Source: Nitrosospira multiformis (GTDB taxonomy: Bacteria; Pseudomonadota; Gammaproteobacteria; Burkholderiales; Nitrosomonadaceae). From it: a stretch of DNA of 64,000 nucleotides. The notes under the pieces are model-generated. The model searched no databases. It was given only the letters and a program-made list of their open reading frames with translations, and had not been told where the DNA came from. Location of the stretch: assembly GCA_017306155.1 (NCBI GenBank), contig JAFKJB010000007.1, positions 109,016 through 173,015 of the forward strand. The letters are read 5' to 3'. How positions within the stretch are numbered: position 1 is the stretch's first letter; every line of letters begins with the position of its first letter. Below, piece by piece: positions 26,601 to 35,656 of the stretch. Position numbers and translations under genes: made by a program.

Positions 26601-29600
26601 GGATTGTTCCGGCATGGGACGCAAAGCTGGTATTGTCGGCGTTGACAGCAGCCAGGCTCAGTGTGCCGCCGCTTCCACCATTCGTGCCGCTGGCGGTGAG
26701 CGCATCGACGCCATCATAGATTTTGACTGCCTCGATCACGACCGATTTGGCACCGCTGATACTGCTGTTTATGTTGTCCAGGGCGACCTCGTCACCGGCG
26801 CCGCTACCGAGACGGGGCGCGCGCAGGAGAATCTTGCCGCCTTCTCCATCATGGCCGCCATGCACATCGATCACACTGCCCTCAGCCAGGTTCAACCTGC
26901 CCTCTGCGGTCCCGATTTCCACTTCACCGCCATTTTTTCCATTGCCGGTGGAATAGGCGTCGAGCTTCGTGCCCGCCAGCACGTTGACATCATTCCTTGC
27001 ATGAAGATCGATGCGGCCCGCGTCGTCGCCTGATACATCGATACGCCCGGCCAGATCGAGCTTGCCGTTATCCACCGCAATATGGACCTCTCTTGCCCTG
27101 ACCGTATCGGATGCGGAGAGGCTGACATCGCCAGTACGAACACGGAATGTTCTCGCGCCATCGAACACACCTTGGTTGAGAGTCTTGTTAAGCGTGGAAA
27201 AATCCGGCAGCGCCGCCACATCCAGATCAAAACCTGCGCCATTGCCTCTTTTGCCACCTGCCCCCGTCCCATTTGCCATGGCGGAACCCAGCAGACTGCC
27301 TGCGGCAATCGCCGCCGTACCTTTGCCGGCGCGCACGATCACCTTGCCCGCGTCTCCACCGGGTGCGGCAGAAACGTTTACCTGCGCGCCAGGCTGCACC
27401 ACCACGCTGCCCTCTTCACTTGCGAGCTCAACGATGCCGCCGGGCGATGCGCGCTCTACATCGAAGAATGCCACGGAGCGGCCTGCCACATTCGCTACCG
27501 CATTCGCGCCCAACTCAAGATTGCCCGTAGTCGCCGCGAGCTTAAGTTGTCCCGAAGGCAGGTCGGCCTCCGTATCGAACATCACCTCCGTACCGGAGAG
27601 CGTCCACTTCGCTCCCAGCGTATCCCTGTCCGCGAACGCGCGATCCGCTTCCTTTCCGGTGGCATCGAGCCTGCCTGCTGCGGCAAGAGCCTGGCTGGCG
27701 CCTTGCTCGCCGCTTATTCTCGCCACATCCAGCTTTGTCTCAGCCGCGGCAATATCGGCACTGCCGGAACCGCGTCCGACTATTTCATTTGCGCTGATAG
27801 CCACCTGGGAGAACCCTTCGACGGATTTGGCGCCTTCGCCCAATATCAGCGTGTCGGCCTGTATTGCCAGCGCCCCATTGCCGGGTGTTCCGCTCGTCGT
27901 AAACGCCGCCGCCCCCGGATTGGAGAGGAGCAGGCTGGTTGCGTGCAGGGTAGCGGTTTTACCGTTGTTATTCACGCCGTCTAATCCCGCACCCAGCAGA
28001 TTCAAGGCTTGCAGTGTCGGCTTACCCTGGGCGTTCACGCCACCAACGCTCACGTCGCCATAAAGATCAAAAGTGGAATAACTCGTCAGCGTCAGCGAAT
28101 TAAGACTGTTCAAGCCATCAAGTTCGCTCTGGCCGAGAGTCAGGCCTTCGGAACCTGCCGGAGCTTCGCCGAAGTTGACACGCATGGCGCCGATCGTCAG
28201 GTTTCCGGCGACCGGATTATTCCCGCGGTCAGCAAAAACAGGCGTACCTGCAAAAGTGTTCTGCCTGGTGGCATCCAGCGTGATCGAATTTCCAGACCGG
28301 ATAACGCTGCCTGCTTCGCCGATCAGGGTCCCCTGGCTCCTGTCGGGGCTTCCGGTGCGCGAAAACGCGGCAAAAGCCGATGCTGCCCGTACCAGCGCTC
28401 CATTACCGGCTGTATTGTAGCTCCCGCTGGCGCTGGCATTGCCCTGGGCTTCGATAGCGCTGCCCGATTTCAGGATGAGCGAATCCTTTGCCGCCAGAAT
28501 GACTTCATCTCCCTTCAGTGCGTGATTGATATCATTGGCCAATGTTACCTCTTCAGCGCCCACCACCAGCGCAGTGCTATCACTTGCGGTGTCGCCGCGG
28601 CTGCGTGTGCCGCCGATGAGCAGGCTTGACGCACCCAGTGCATTGAGCGCACTGGCTGAAATTCGTGTAGCGAGCGGATCGACGCCGCCTGTTCCCGAAG
28701 AGGTATCGCTGGTGATTGCAATTCTGGGAGCACTGATATCTACTGCGGCGCCTCGCCCTCCCGTACCTGCCGCCAGTTTGAAAAGGGCATCCAGCTTGAG
28801 ATTGGCGGTGGTATCCATGGAAAGGAGCCCCGCGTCCTGCGGCCGGCTGTTACTGGTCGTAAAAAAATCCGAGGCGCGCGTGAGCGTGATTTCCGATCGT
28901 TGCAAGACCTGTTCGCGGCTGAGCACTTCAAAACCGCTCCAGATTGCATCACGCGGTGCCTCCACCCAATCCCGGGCCCGGCTGTCAGTGACGTAGCCTG
29001 GCACGACCTGGGTCCCATCCTGCTTGCTGTATGCTTGCCCTGGCAGCAGATTGTGCGCATCAGTGTTGAGCCTGATGGCATAGGCCCCAGGCAGCAGCGC
29101 ATAGTGGGCGGGTAGCAGCGTATAAACGCCTGCCGGCAGTCCCGGTATGCCGGAAAGATACACCGCATCTCCCGGTGCGCGATCGAAACCGGTATTCTCC
29201 TGCCTGTCGCCCGGCGCAAATCCGCTCGTATAGCCGGGCAGGATGGCATAGGTGCCGGCAACGCCGAGAATATCACGCGACCCCCCCGGCCCCACGCTGA
29301 ACTCATAAGCCTGCAAATCTCCCCCGCCTGCCAGATCGACTGTCGCTCCCGCCTGCATATCGATATTCGCCGCCTGCGCGCGCACTGATTTTTCTGGCAA
29401 TGCAAGCTGCGGGATCTCGAAGGCGTCCGGTTTATAAAGCCAGCTGCGGCCATTCGCGAGCACGCCAAACGGAATGAGAGCCCCGGATCCCCCGGCAACC
29501 GAGGTCAGGCTGCCGTCCTTGAACGTAAGCGTATCGGTCGCGCTGAAGGTCAACTGGCCGAACGGAGCCCATATATTGCCATCCTGGACGATATTTGCGG

Positions 29601-32600
29601 CTGTCACTGTCAGGCTGCCGAGCGCGGAAAGCGGTTGTACCGGGTGCGTCGTACTGCTGCCGAACGCCACTGTCCGGTCCGGCGCCAGAATGCTGACCTG
29701 GCTATAAGTCGTGGGGGCGATCACGGCGCCGCTAAAAACCAGGTCGGCCGCACTTGAAAAGGTGCCCACCGGACGCGGTGAACCGCCGCTGCTTATACCC
29801 GAAAACCTTACTTCCTGAGAACCGGTGAACTCAGCACGTGACATCCCGCTGAGCGTCAGGTTGCCTGCCAGTTCCAGCAGTTGTGCCTCCGCCTTGAAAC
29901 CGCCGGCACCGGCAAGCGGCGTATTGACCGCATCCACGCGATTGGCATCGAAATTGCCAAGCCGCAAGGCTTCCGCTTTAAGCGCGGCTTCGCCTCCTGC
30001 CATTTCGATGCGTGGCGTGTCCAGCACCACTTCTTTCAAGGGCAGCGGTCGGCTGGCGCCGAGATTCAGACCATTTTCCAGCCGGATCGCATCCCGGCTT
30101 TTCAGGGCGATACGGTCAAACCCCGCTGCTTCGAGTGCCGCGGCGCCAATCGTGGCTTTCCCGTTGAGTCCAGCCGGAATGATGGAGCCGGGAGCCAGAC
30201 CTGCCGTCTGCGATGCTCCCGTCGGCCCCAGGCTCAATACGCGCTCTTCGAGCGGAAAACCTTTATTCTGGGCATCGTCCACATCCAGAAGTCCCAGAAC
30301 GACATCAAGCGCTCCCGCGCGATTCGACGTGCCACCCGGCTGCGCCGTAATGCTGCCCTCCAGCAGTATGCCTTCGCGCGCTATGACACTCAGTCTTCCT
30401 GCATCGCTGCCTACCCACTGCCCCAGGCCTCCGGCCTGGTTCTGGATATCCAGGCGGACGGGTGCGGCGCCGGCCAGATTGATATGAGAGCCGGACTCGG
30501 CCACGATATGCCCGAACTGGGCGTTCAGCATCACTGTCCCACCGCTCAGCACCTCCCCCTGGGTGAGGCGCTGACTGTCGAGGTACGTGAGAGCCTTGCC
30601 GGACACATCGAGTAACGCCTGCTTGCCCAGCCAGAGACTGTTGCTTGGATTGAAGTTGAAGCTGTGACTATGATCGAGCGTTGCCGTAATGCTGCCGCCG
30701 GGGGCGGTGATACGTCCTTGTATGTTCATCGAACGCGCTGCTGCCAGCGTGATTTGTGCTCTGGGATCCGCCTCGATATGCGCGCCCGCTCCGATCACCA
30801 CATCGGCTGCGCCCCGCTCGTCGGGATTTTCTGCTGTAAGACTCAAATTGGCTGACTCGCGCACGAGATCGTCGAGTTTGACCGGGCGCGTAAAATCTTC
30901 CATTCTGCTGCCGCTTGGCCTCAGGCTGTAGTCAGGCTGCAATTCGAGGCTGAGGACGGTGGGTTTGATTTTCACACCCTCGGATAACGTGACGCTCTCA
31001 TTTCCCGTCAGATTGATATCACCAAACCCGCCCCGCTCGAAAAACCCGGAATCGAGATTCACCGCGCCGGTGGTGCTGTCCGGCGTGCCGCCAATCTGGA
31101 TTCTATTGCTCGAAACCGAGAAAGTACCGCCTTTGCCAATCCCGTAACCGCGTACATTGTCAGCCAGACCGGAAACGGCATTGCCGGACAGGCTGATGTC
31201 GCCACCGTTACCGGCAATCACGCTGCCTCGGCTATCCACCTTGAGCCTGCCGCCTCCAGTGACATCCAGCAGCGTATTTTTCCCGAGAGCGAGATCATCA
31301 ACGGCCGAGAGGGCTATCCTGCCGCCGTTTACCAGGCCCACTTCGCCAGACCCTGCGGGCACTCCACGCAATTCGTTTACCCACGCACCGCGCGCGGATA
31401 ACTTGACTCCTTCCGCTACAGCAAGATTCAGCGGACCGGATGAACGCCCCGGAAGATCGTTTCTGTTTGCATGGAGCATGATTGAGCCGGCCGGGGCGTC
31501 AATGTCCGCTTCGACCTTTACTCCCTGCGCCGTGATATGCACGCTGCCGCCTTGCGGCACTCGCAAGGCCTCGCGCACCTCCGTTGCCTGGTTACTGAAA
31601 ATTTCCAGATTGGCAACTTTGTCCCTGCCTAGCAGGGCCGGGTTGAGGCGCAGTTTATTGACGAGATCGGATGACAGCGTGTCGCCGAATTTGAAACTTC
31701 CCGGCAACAAAGGTCCTTCGCTGCTCAGCACGGTCTGCTGGTTATGCTTGTAATCCAGGCCATTGATATTGTTCGCTATCGGATCGCTGCCAAGAATCAA
31801 CCGCGCGCCCTCCGGCATGATGCCCTTGTCGCGCTGCACCTCTCCCACGACCGTGCGTCCCTGCACATCCCCCTGCATGACCACCGCGCGCAGGCCCATG
31901 ACTTCCAGGGCACCCGCATTCTTGCCTTCGGTATAACCCGGGTCATAGTTGAAGGTCTGTCCGAGGTCGATCACTTCCTTCACGTTCCAGCGCCCGAAAT
32001 CCTGCACGTAACGGGTGGCAACGCCGTCGTAACGCACATCGGCGCGGGCATTCGCGATATCGGTCAATATTCCCCGGGACATGAGCAAGGTCGTTTTCAC
32101 GCTGGAAGGCGTGTAGCTCAAGCTGCCGCCGGATATATCGATCATCGCGCCGGGAGCGATGATGGCTTCCCCCTGAGAGTTCACGCGCACCACGCCGCCC
32201 TCCGTGGATCTTTCCGCCACCGTACGCTCAAGACGCGCCTGGTAGGCTTGCAGACTATCCTTCGCGATCAGTGTGGGAGTGCCGGAGTCGGCGCTGGCCA
32301 GTGCGCGGTTGATGTCCACATAAACTTTCTGGCTGCGCAGCGGGCCATCCCGGTTGACGGGAGAATCTTTCAGTTCGTCTCCGCGCAATTCCACTTCCAC
32401 CGCGTTTCGTGCCGCGGAAACCTTTACATTTTCCAGTCCGGCGACATTGATAAGAGCGCCGTTGTCAATGTGAATGCGGGCGGTATTGGAAGCAGGAGCA
32501 TCGAATGCCTGCCTGAACGGATCGCCGGGCTGAAAAAGCAAACTCGGGTTATCCAGCGCGAAAAAATCCACTTTGCCTGCGGGCGCGTTGATCACGGCCC

Positions 32601-33846
32601 CCCTTTCCATGCGCACGTCCTGTCCCAGCACTCTCACTTGGGAGGAGAGCACCAGGCCAGTACCGGTCACTCCATCCAGCACGCCGGCCTGATCGGATAC
32701 ATCCGGCAATACCTCCGTCAGGCTGCCGGCGCCGAGTGTTGCGCGGCCGCCGCGCATCGAGCTGTCCTGAGCCGTGGCGGCATCTTTCGCCAGCAGGTAT
32801 ACGGAGCCATTGGCAATCACCGAGGTGGTGGCGCGGGCGATCCCCTGCTGATTGACGGCATAACCCACCATGGTGATATTGCCGCGCGGCGTGCTCAATT
32901 CACCCAGATTGGTCACATGGCCGAGTTTGTCCAGTGCCGCATCCTTCAGTGCAACTGCCTTGCCATCGAGCTTGCCGTCTCTGATGTCCGTGTTTGGGGT
33001 CTCGAAATCACTCAGTCCCGCCGGACTGTCGACTTCGACCAGAAGTCCGCGCACATTGGCATCCACTGGCTCGGCCGAGGCGGAACGCAGGAATACCTTG
33101 GTGCCCGCGGCGGCAATCACCTGCCCATCGGGCGCTTCCACCGTGCCTTTATTGATCACTGTCGGTGCGATCAACATAATCCGTCCCTGACTGCCGGCCG
33201 TGATCCGCGCGCCTTCGAAAACCTTGATGAAACCGCCTGAACCTTCGAACTGCGGAACCGTCTTCTCGGTAGTGAGAAAGGCATTGAGGATGAAGTTGTC
33301 GTGGATATCCAGACTGCTGGCGGTAAAGCTGTTGAGATTTACTTGAGAGGAACCCATGAAGGCAATACCATTGGTATTGACTAAAATGACATTTGCATTC
33401 TGCCCGACGGCCTGGCTCAGGATGCCTGCGATCACGCTCGGATCGTTGTCCCAGACGCGGTTCAGTGTCGTAAAATTCGCACCCTGCACCAGGTTCTGCG
33501 CAGCAAGACTTTCCACCTGCTGGAACTGAACCGAATGACCGGGGCTGACATTGAAGCTTTCCCAGTTGAGGATGGCTTTATCCCCCACCTGGTTGACCAC
33601 TGCATCGGGGCCATGAACATGATAATTCGCCTGGCCGGCGCTGACGAAATCAGGAACGGCGCCGCCACAACTGCCTCCTGCACAGGGCACGGGCAGTTCC
33701 GCCTGTGCAGTTGTCGCCAGCAGCCCGGTCATGAGCAGAACCGTACCACTTTTAGCCTTGCCACTGCGGCGCCGCGTGGTTTCTGCAACGGGAATCAACA
33801 TACCCAGAGTCTTGTTGAAAATAAGCCGGTAGATATTCTGATTCAT
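23632..33846 (-). CDS. Giant TpsA-type filamentous haemagglutinin family adhesin
   Basis: The product is 3404 residues. It starts with an extended signal peptide (M-N-Q-N-I-Y-R-L-I-F-N-K-T-L-G-M), typical of very large two-partner secreted proteins. A TPS domain follows from about residue 55: P-D-F-V-S-A-G-Q-A-N-Y, I-L-N-W-E-S-F-N-V, and V-N-T-N-G-I-A-F as a variant of the usual NPNGI. The rest is beta-helix-type repeat sequence with many G-G-x-I/V-x-L and A-G-x-x-I-x-L units. It includes a region around residues 1510-1600 rich in L-P-G/L-P-A-G-x-Y motifs, as in DUF3739 haemagglutinin-family proteins. It would be secreted by the adjacent TpsB as a surface adhesin. AAGGAAT precedes the ATG. 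Confidence 0.93.
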   Translation of the reverse strand: MNQNIYRLIFNKTLGMLIPVAETTRRRSGKAKSGTVLLMTGLLATTAQAELPVPCAGGSCGGAVPDFVSAGQANYHVHGPDAVVNQVGDKAILNWESFNVSPGHSVQFQQVESLAAQNLVQGANFTTLNRVWDNDPSVIAGILSQAVGQNANVILVNTNGIAFMGSSQVNLNSFTASSLDIHDNFILNAFLTTEKTVPQFEGSGGFIKVFEGARITAGSQGRIMLIAPTVINKGTVEAPDGQVIAAAGTKVFLRSASAEPVDANVRGLLVEVDSPAGLSDFETPNTDIRDGKLDGKAVALKDAALDKLGHVTNLGELSTPRGNITMVGYAVNQQGIARATTSVIANGSVYLLAKDAATAQDSSMRGGRATLGAGSLTEVLPDVSDQAGVLDGVTGTGLVLSSQVRVLGQDVRMERGAVINAPAGKVDFFALDNPSLLFQPGDPFRQAFDAPASNTARIHIDNGALINVAGLENVKVSAARNAVEVELRGDELKDSPVNRDGPLRSQKVYVDINRALASADSGTPTLIAKDSLQAYQARLERTVAERSTEGGVVRVNSQGEAIIAPGAMIDISGGSLSYTPSSVKTTLLMSRGILTDIANARADVRYDGVATRYVQDFGRWNVKEVIDLGQTFNYDPGYTEGKNAGALEVMGLRAVVMQGDVQGRTVVGEVQRDKGIMPEGARLILGSDPIANNINGLDYKHNQQTVLSSEGPLLPGSFKFGDTLSSDLVNKLRLNPALLGRDKVANLEIFSNQATEVREALRVPQGGSVHITAQGVKVEADIDAPAGSIMLHANRNDLPGRSSGPLNLAVAEGVKLSARGAWVNELRGVPAGSGEVGLVNGGRIALSAVDDLALGKNTLLDVTGGGRLKVDSRGSVIAGNGGDISLSGNAVSGLADNVRGYGIGKGGTFSVSSNRIQIGGTPDSTTGAVNLDSGFFERGGFGDINLTGNESVTLSEGVKIKPTVLSLELQPDYSLRPSGSRMEDFTRPVKLDDLVRESANLSLTAENPDERGAADVVIGAGAHIEADPRAQITLAAARSMNIQGRITAPGGSITATLDHSHSFNFNPSNSLWLGKQALLDVSGKALTYLDSQRLTQGEVLSGGTVMLNAQFGHIVAESGSHINLAGAAPVRLDIQNQAGGLGQWVGSDAGRLSVIAREGILLEGSITAQPGGTSNRAGALDVVLGLLDVDDAQNKGFPLEERVLSLGPTGASQTAGLAPGSIIPAGLNGKATIGAAALEAAGFDRIALKSRDAIRLENGLNLGASRPLPLKEVVLDTPRIEMAGGEAALKAEALRLGNFDANRVDAVNTPLAGAGGFKAEAQLLELAGNLTLSGMSRAEFTGSQEVRFSGISSGGSPRPVGTFSSAADLVFSGAVIAPTTYSQVSILAPDRTVAFGSSTTHPVQPLSALGSLTVTAANIVQDGNIWAPFGQLTFSATDTLTFKDGSLTSVAGGSGALIPFGVLANGRSWLYKPDAFEIPQLALPEKSVRAQAANIDMQAGATVDLAGGGDLQAYEFSVGPGGSRDILGVAGTYAILPGYTSGFAPGDRQENTGFDRAPGDAVYLSGIPGLPAGVYTLLPAHYALLPGAYAIRLNTDAHNLLPGQAYSKQDGTQVVPGYVTDSRARDWVEAPRDAIWSGFEVLSREQVLQRSEITLTRASDFFTTSNSRPQDAGLLSMDTTANLKLDALFKLAAGTGGRGAAVDISAPRIAITSDTSSGTGGVDPLATRISASALNALGASSLLIGGTRSRGDTASDSTALVVGAEEVTLANDINHALKGDEVILAAKDSLILKSGSAIEAQGNASASGSYNTAGNGALVRAASAFAAFSRTGSPDRSQGTLIGEAGSVIRSGNSITLDATRQNTFAGTPVFADRGNNPVAGNLTIGAMRVNFGEAPAGSEGLTLGQSELDGLNSLNSLTLTSYSTFDLYGDVSVGGVNAQGKPTLQALNLLGAGLDGVNNNGKTATLHATSLLLSNPGAAAFTTSGTPGNGALAIQADTLILGEGAKSVEGFSQVAISANEIVGRGSGSADIAAAETKLDVARISGEQGASQALAAAGRLDATGKEADRAFADRDTLGAKWTLSGTEVMFDTEADLPSGQLKLAATTGNLELGANAVANVAGRSVAFFDVERASPGGIVELASEEGSVVVQPGAQVNVSAAPGGDAGKVIVRAGKGTAAIAAGSLLGSAMANGTGAGGKRGNGAGFDLDVAALPDFSTLNKTLNQGVFDGARTFRVRTGDVSLSASDTVRAREVHIAVDNGKLDLAGRIDVSGDDAGRIDLHARNDVNVLAGTKLDAYSTGNGKNGGEVEIGTAEGRLNLAEGSVIDVHGGHDGEGGKILLRAPRLGSGAGDEVALDNINSSISGAKSVVIEAVKIYDGVDALTASGTNGGSGGTLSLAAVNADNTSFASHAGTILSRLGKAGESSFHLRPGVEIRSTGDLTLANDWNLGASRPAGEPGMLTLRAAGDLKLNSNLSDGFNAATPFSGGITPAALLAGDSWGYRLVGGADIDAADPMAVKADGGDVALAAGKLVRTGTGDIHIAAGGDIKLADGKSAIYTAGRIADAVDGFAIPANAQFSQDGGNVSLAALRNIVGIPSAQLYSNWLFRQGRLNDSTGAYTLQPAWWVRFDQFQQGVGALGGGDVTLTAGGNIENVSASAPTQARMAAMGPDAARLLKTGGGDVQVEAGADLLGGQYYADRGGLDLKAGGKVDSGQNVNGSPLYTILAVGDAQAKVQAREDVNIQTVLNPHLVVQSSGNSTAFNVRNVTSPTWSLFSTYSPRSGASLQSLHGNVALQNGGGAGASMQNAYRTSLNFNISSGSYKPALLSLLPPSLSITAFRSNIALSAVDDIVLSPATGGQLTLLAANSINIPTVVSMSDRDPALIPGAVRPGRESSQFPNTAVSAADLDLLHAAVPVHRGDTQPARVYAVAGDVKGNPFELSLDLSKAFWLRAGQDVRDVGILAQHANPSDVSRVTAGRDIAFTAGNDRAGLAKIWVGGLGRLEVTAGRNIDLATSAGIVSRGDLDNAELPAGGVDIDVAAGVGAKGIDYTGALDRLIADLEKTEGSPNDILLWQARWLVGNNDLDGADALQAVREVRALDADTQRIMVREMVYSALRTTGRDFNNPNSAYAGNYERGYATLERLFPGLREKNEDGSFKNYQGEINLFASRIKTERGGNIEFMVPGGGVVVGLSNTPEVLVNTGNDVLGMLTVAKGNVRGFARDHILVNQSRILTVGGGDVLLWSSEGDIDAGKGKKTATAVPPPLIKVDAQGNVTQELQGAASGSGIGALSSGGVRAGDIDLIAPRGTVNAGDAGIRANNLNIAAQVVLGADNIAVAGTSTGTPVADASAVTATTSGATQQGDDVSKATAALSQNLSEAARTSDEMKKLRPTFISTEVIGHGE

Positions 33847-33881
33847 TCTTTCAATTCCTTGAGGGGTCAGGAGGGAACGGC

Positions 33882-33907
33882 CATACTGCGAGCATGGCGG
33901 CAGTATG
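33882..33907 (-). other. Stem-loop in the tpsB-tpsA gap
   Basis: CATACTGC and GCAGTATG form a perfect 8-bp stem around a 10-base loop, 36 bases before the tpsA start. No U-run follows. It may set the ratio of TpsB to TpsA by slowing transcription or protecting mRNA. Confidence 0.45.
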
Positions 33908-33979
33908 TTTATTCCTCAACCTTGTTTCAGAAAAATCGTCGTTATCCGGTTATACGGATCGTTACAGCAGCAGGCAGGA

Positions 33980-35548
33980 TCACCACGCGTGCCGGAAAAG
34001 AAAGTGCACGCGCTTGTCTCCTGCCTTCGTTCTTCCAACCTCTTCGAGCGCCACGGCCCAGGCCACGTCGGCCGACAGGCTCTTCCAGCCCTTGAGACGA
34101 AAACCCATCCCGGTACCTGCAAGATCAAAGCGATCCGTCTGCCCGGGCAAGGGCTGCTGCACTCGCACGATGCCTGCATCAATAAAAGCCAGAAGACGGA
34201 ACTCATCCAGTCCCTGGAGCAGGTATGTGGCGTAATTGGGCGTAAAGACCTCGAGCCCTCCCGTAACGCTGTCGTCACCCAGAGCAGAAACCTCGCGGTA
34301 ACCGCGCACGGTATTGACGCCGCCCACGATGGACTGCTCATTCGAGATGAGCGGCTGTCCTGCGATCTGCCAGCTCGCCCGGCCGGCCAGTCCCCAACCC
34401 TGGGGCCACGTTTCCGTGTGGGAAAAATTGCCACGCAGATAGATGTAACTGGCGCTGCCTTTAAAGCGCTTGTTGGCAAATTCCTGTTCGTCCCCAACCA
34501 GTCCGCGCACGTGGAAATTCACCGATAACCCGAGCCTAGTCGTTCTTCCTTCTCCCAGCCAGCTTCCATCCCAGCCCACGGTGAATGGAAGATAGGTGAT
34601 CGGCGTATTGAAGTTGCCACCCGCGATGAGGTTTACCGTTTGGGTAAAATCCTTGTAATCCAGTCCCAGGGTTGCCGTGTGGAAGAATTTTTCACTTCCC
34701 GGCAGCGGCAGAATGTAGCGCCCCCCCACGATCAGGCCGTTGCCGAGCACATTGAGCGTACCCAGTGAAGCCACGTTCGAAGCGGAATAGACGCTGTATA
34801 AGGCGAGAAAACCGCCGAACGGCAACGGCAGGGTGTAATTGGCGGAAATGACCCTGCTCTCGTCCGGATTCTCGGGAGCAACCAATCCTGTCACCCCCAG
34901 GCTGTGCTGCCGGTGCCACAGATTATCCCAGCTCAGGTTCGCGCTCAGCCGGGTCAAGGACGTATTGGGAATCTGGCGGCTGTTTAACTCCACGCTCCCA
35001 TGGAGAGGCAACTGATCCTTCACTTTCAGATCCACCTCGACCGTGCCGGGTGTCTTCCCCGCCCTTAAAACGGGTGTAATCCTGCGATCAGCCGAGCGGT
35101 TCAGGCTTTCCAGCTGCTTCTGCATTTCGGGAAAGTTAGGCACTTTGCCTTCTGCCAGTTCCGGTATCGCCGCCTTGATATCCGCCGGACTGAAATAACG
35201 GGACTCCACCACGCGCAGACGCTTCACCGGCGCTTCGGTCACCTGCAGCCTGACCACCGCCTCGTCGACTTTCTGCTGGGGAATGCTCACGAGCACGGTC
35301 AGATAGCCCGCATCATGATAGGCGCGCTCGAGCGCGTCACGCGCCTGCTCCACATCCTCCAGGCTCTTGTTTTCGCCGAGATGCGGATAAACCGCCTGTT
35401 CCACCATTGTGACGGACAACAATGTGGCGCCTTCCACTCGATACTCGAATACATCGAAACGGGCTTCCTGCGCGTGAGACGAATGGATCCAGCCCGCAAG
35501 GCAAAGCAGCCCTCCCACCCGCAGCAATTTATTTAATAGTTGCAACAT
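33980..35548 (-). CDS. TpsB outer-membrane transporter (ShlB/FhaC/HecB family)
   Basis: The product is 522 residues after choosing the ATG at 35546-35548, where the signal peptide M-L-Q-L-L-N-K-L-L-R-V-G-G-L-L-C-L-A-G begins. Two POTRA domains follow (F-D-V-F-E-Y-R-V-E-G-A-T-L-L at about 30, then P-V-K-R-L-R-V-V near 105). A 16-strand barrel carries G-G-V-N-T-V-R-G-Y-R-E, the family's conserved VRGY lid motif, and ends F-L-F-R-H-A-W. TpsB recognises the TPS domain of its partner in the periplasm and moves it across the outer membrane. A longer reading to 35617 would overlap a hairpin and lacks a ribosome site. The gap to tpsA is 133 bases. Confidence 0.93.
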   Translation of the reverse strand: MLQLLNKLLRVGGLLCLAGWIHSSHAQEARFDVFEYRVEGATLLSVTMVEQAVYPHLGENKSLEDVEQARDALERAYHDAGYLTVLVSIPQQKVDEAVVRLQVTEAPVKRLRVVESRYFSPADIKAAIPELAEGKVPNFPEMQKQLESLNRSADRRITPVLRAGKTPGTVEVDLKVKDQLPLHGSVELNSRQIPNTSLTRLSANLSWDNLWHRQHSLGVTGLVAPENPDESRVISANYTLPLPFGGFLALYSVYSASNVASLGTLNVLGNGLIVGGRYILPLPGSEKFFHTATLGLDYKDFTQTVNLIAGGNFNTPITYLPFTVGWDGSWLGEGRTTRLGLSVNFHVRGLVGDEQEFANKRFKGSASYIYLRGNFSHTETWPQGWGLAGRASWQIAGQPLISNEQSIVGGVNTVRGYREVSALGDDSVTGGLEVFTPNYATYLLQGLDEFRLLAFIDAGIVRVQQPLPGQTDRFDLAGTGMGFRLKGWKSLSADVAWAVALEEVGRTKAGDKRVHFLFRHAW

Positions 35549-35583
35549 CAAACCAAACCAAACCAGTTCCTGTACGTGCGAAT

Positions 35584-35608
35584 GGGACAGCCCTGAAAGA
35601 GCTGTCCC
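35584..35608 (-). other. Stem-loop between the 498-residue gene and tpsB
   Basis: GGGACAGC-CCTGAAAGA-GCTGTCCC gives an 8-bp perfect stem. No U-run follows on the minus strand, so it looks like an attenuating or processing hairpin within an operon rather than a full terminator. Confidence 0.5.
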
Positions 35609-35656
35609 GAGCAGCATATTGGAGACGGCGTTGCACCGCCTCCGTAAGTGACAGGC

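Noticed and set aside
23632-33846. Repeats within tpsA as a CRISPR or tandem DNA array
   Set aside because: The periodicity is at protein level (beta-helix repeats) and not exact in DNA.
33985-34530. Plus-strand frames opposite the tpsB 3' part
   Set aside because: They are shadows of tpsB, which has full family motifs to its C-terminus.
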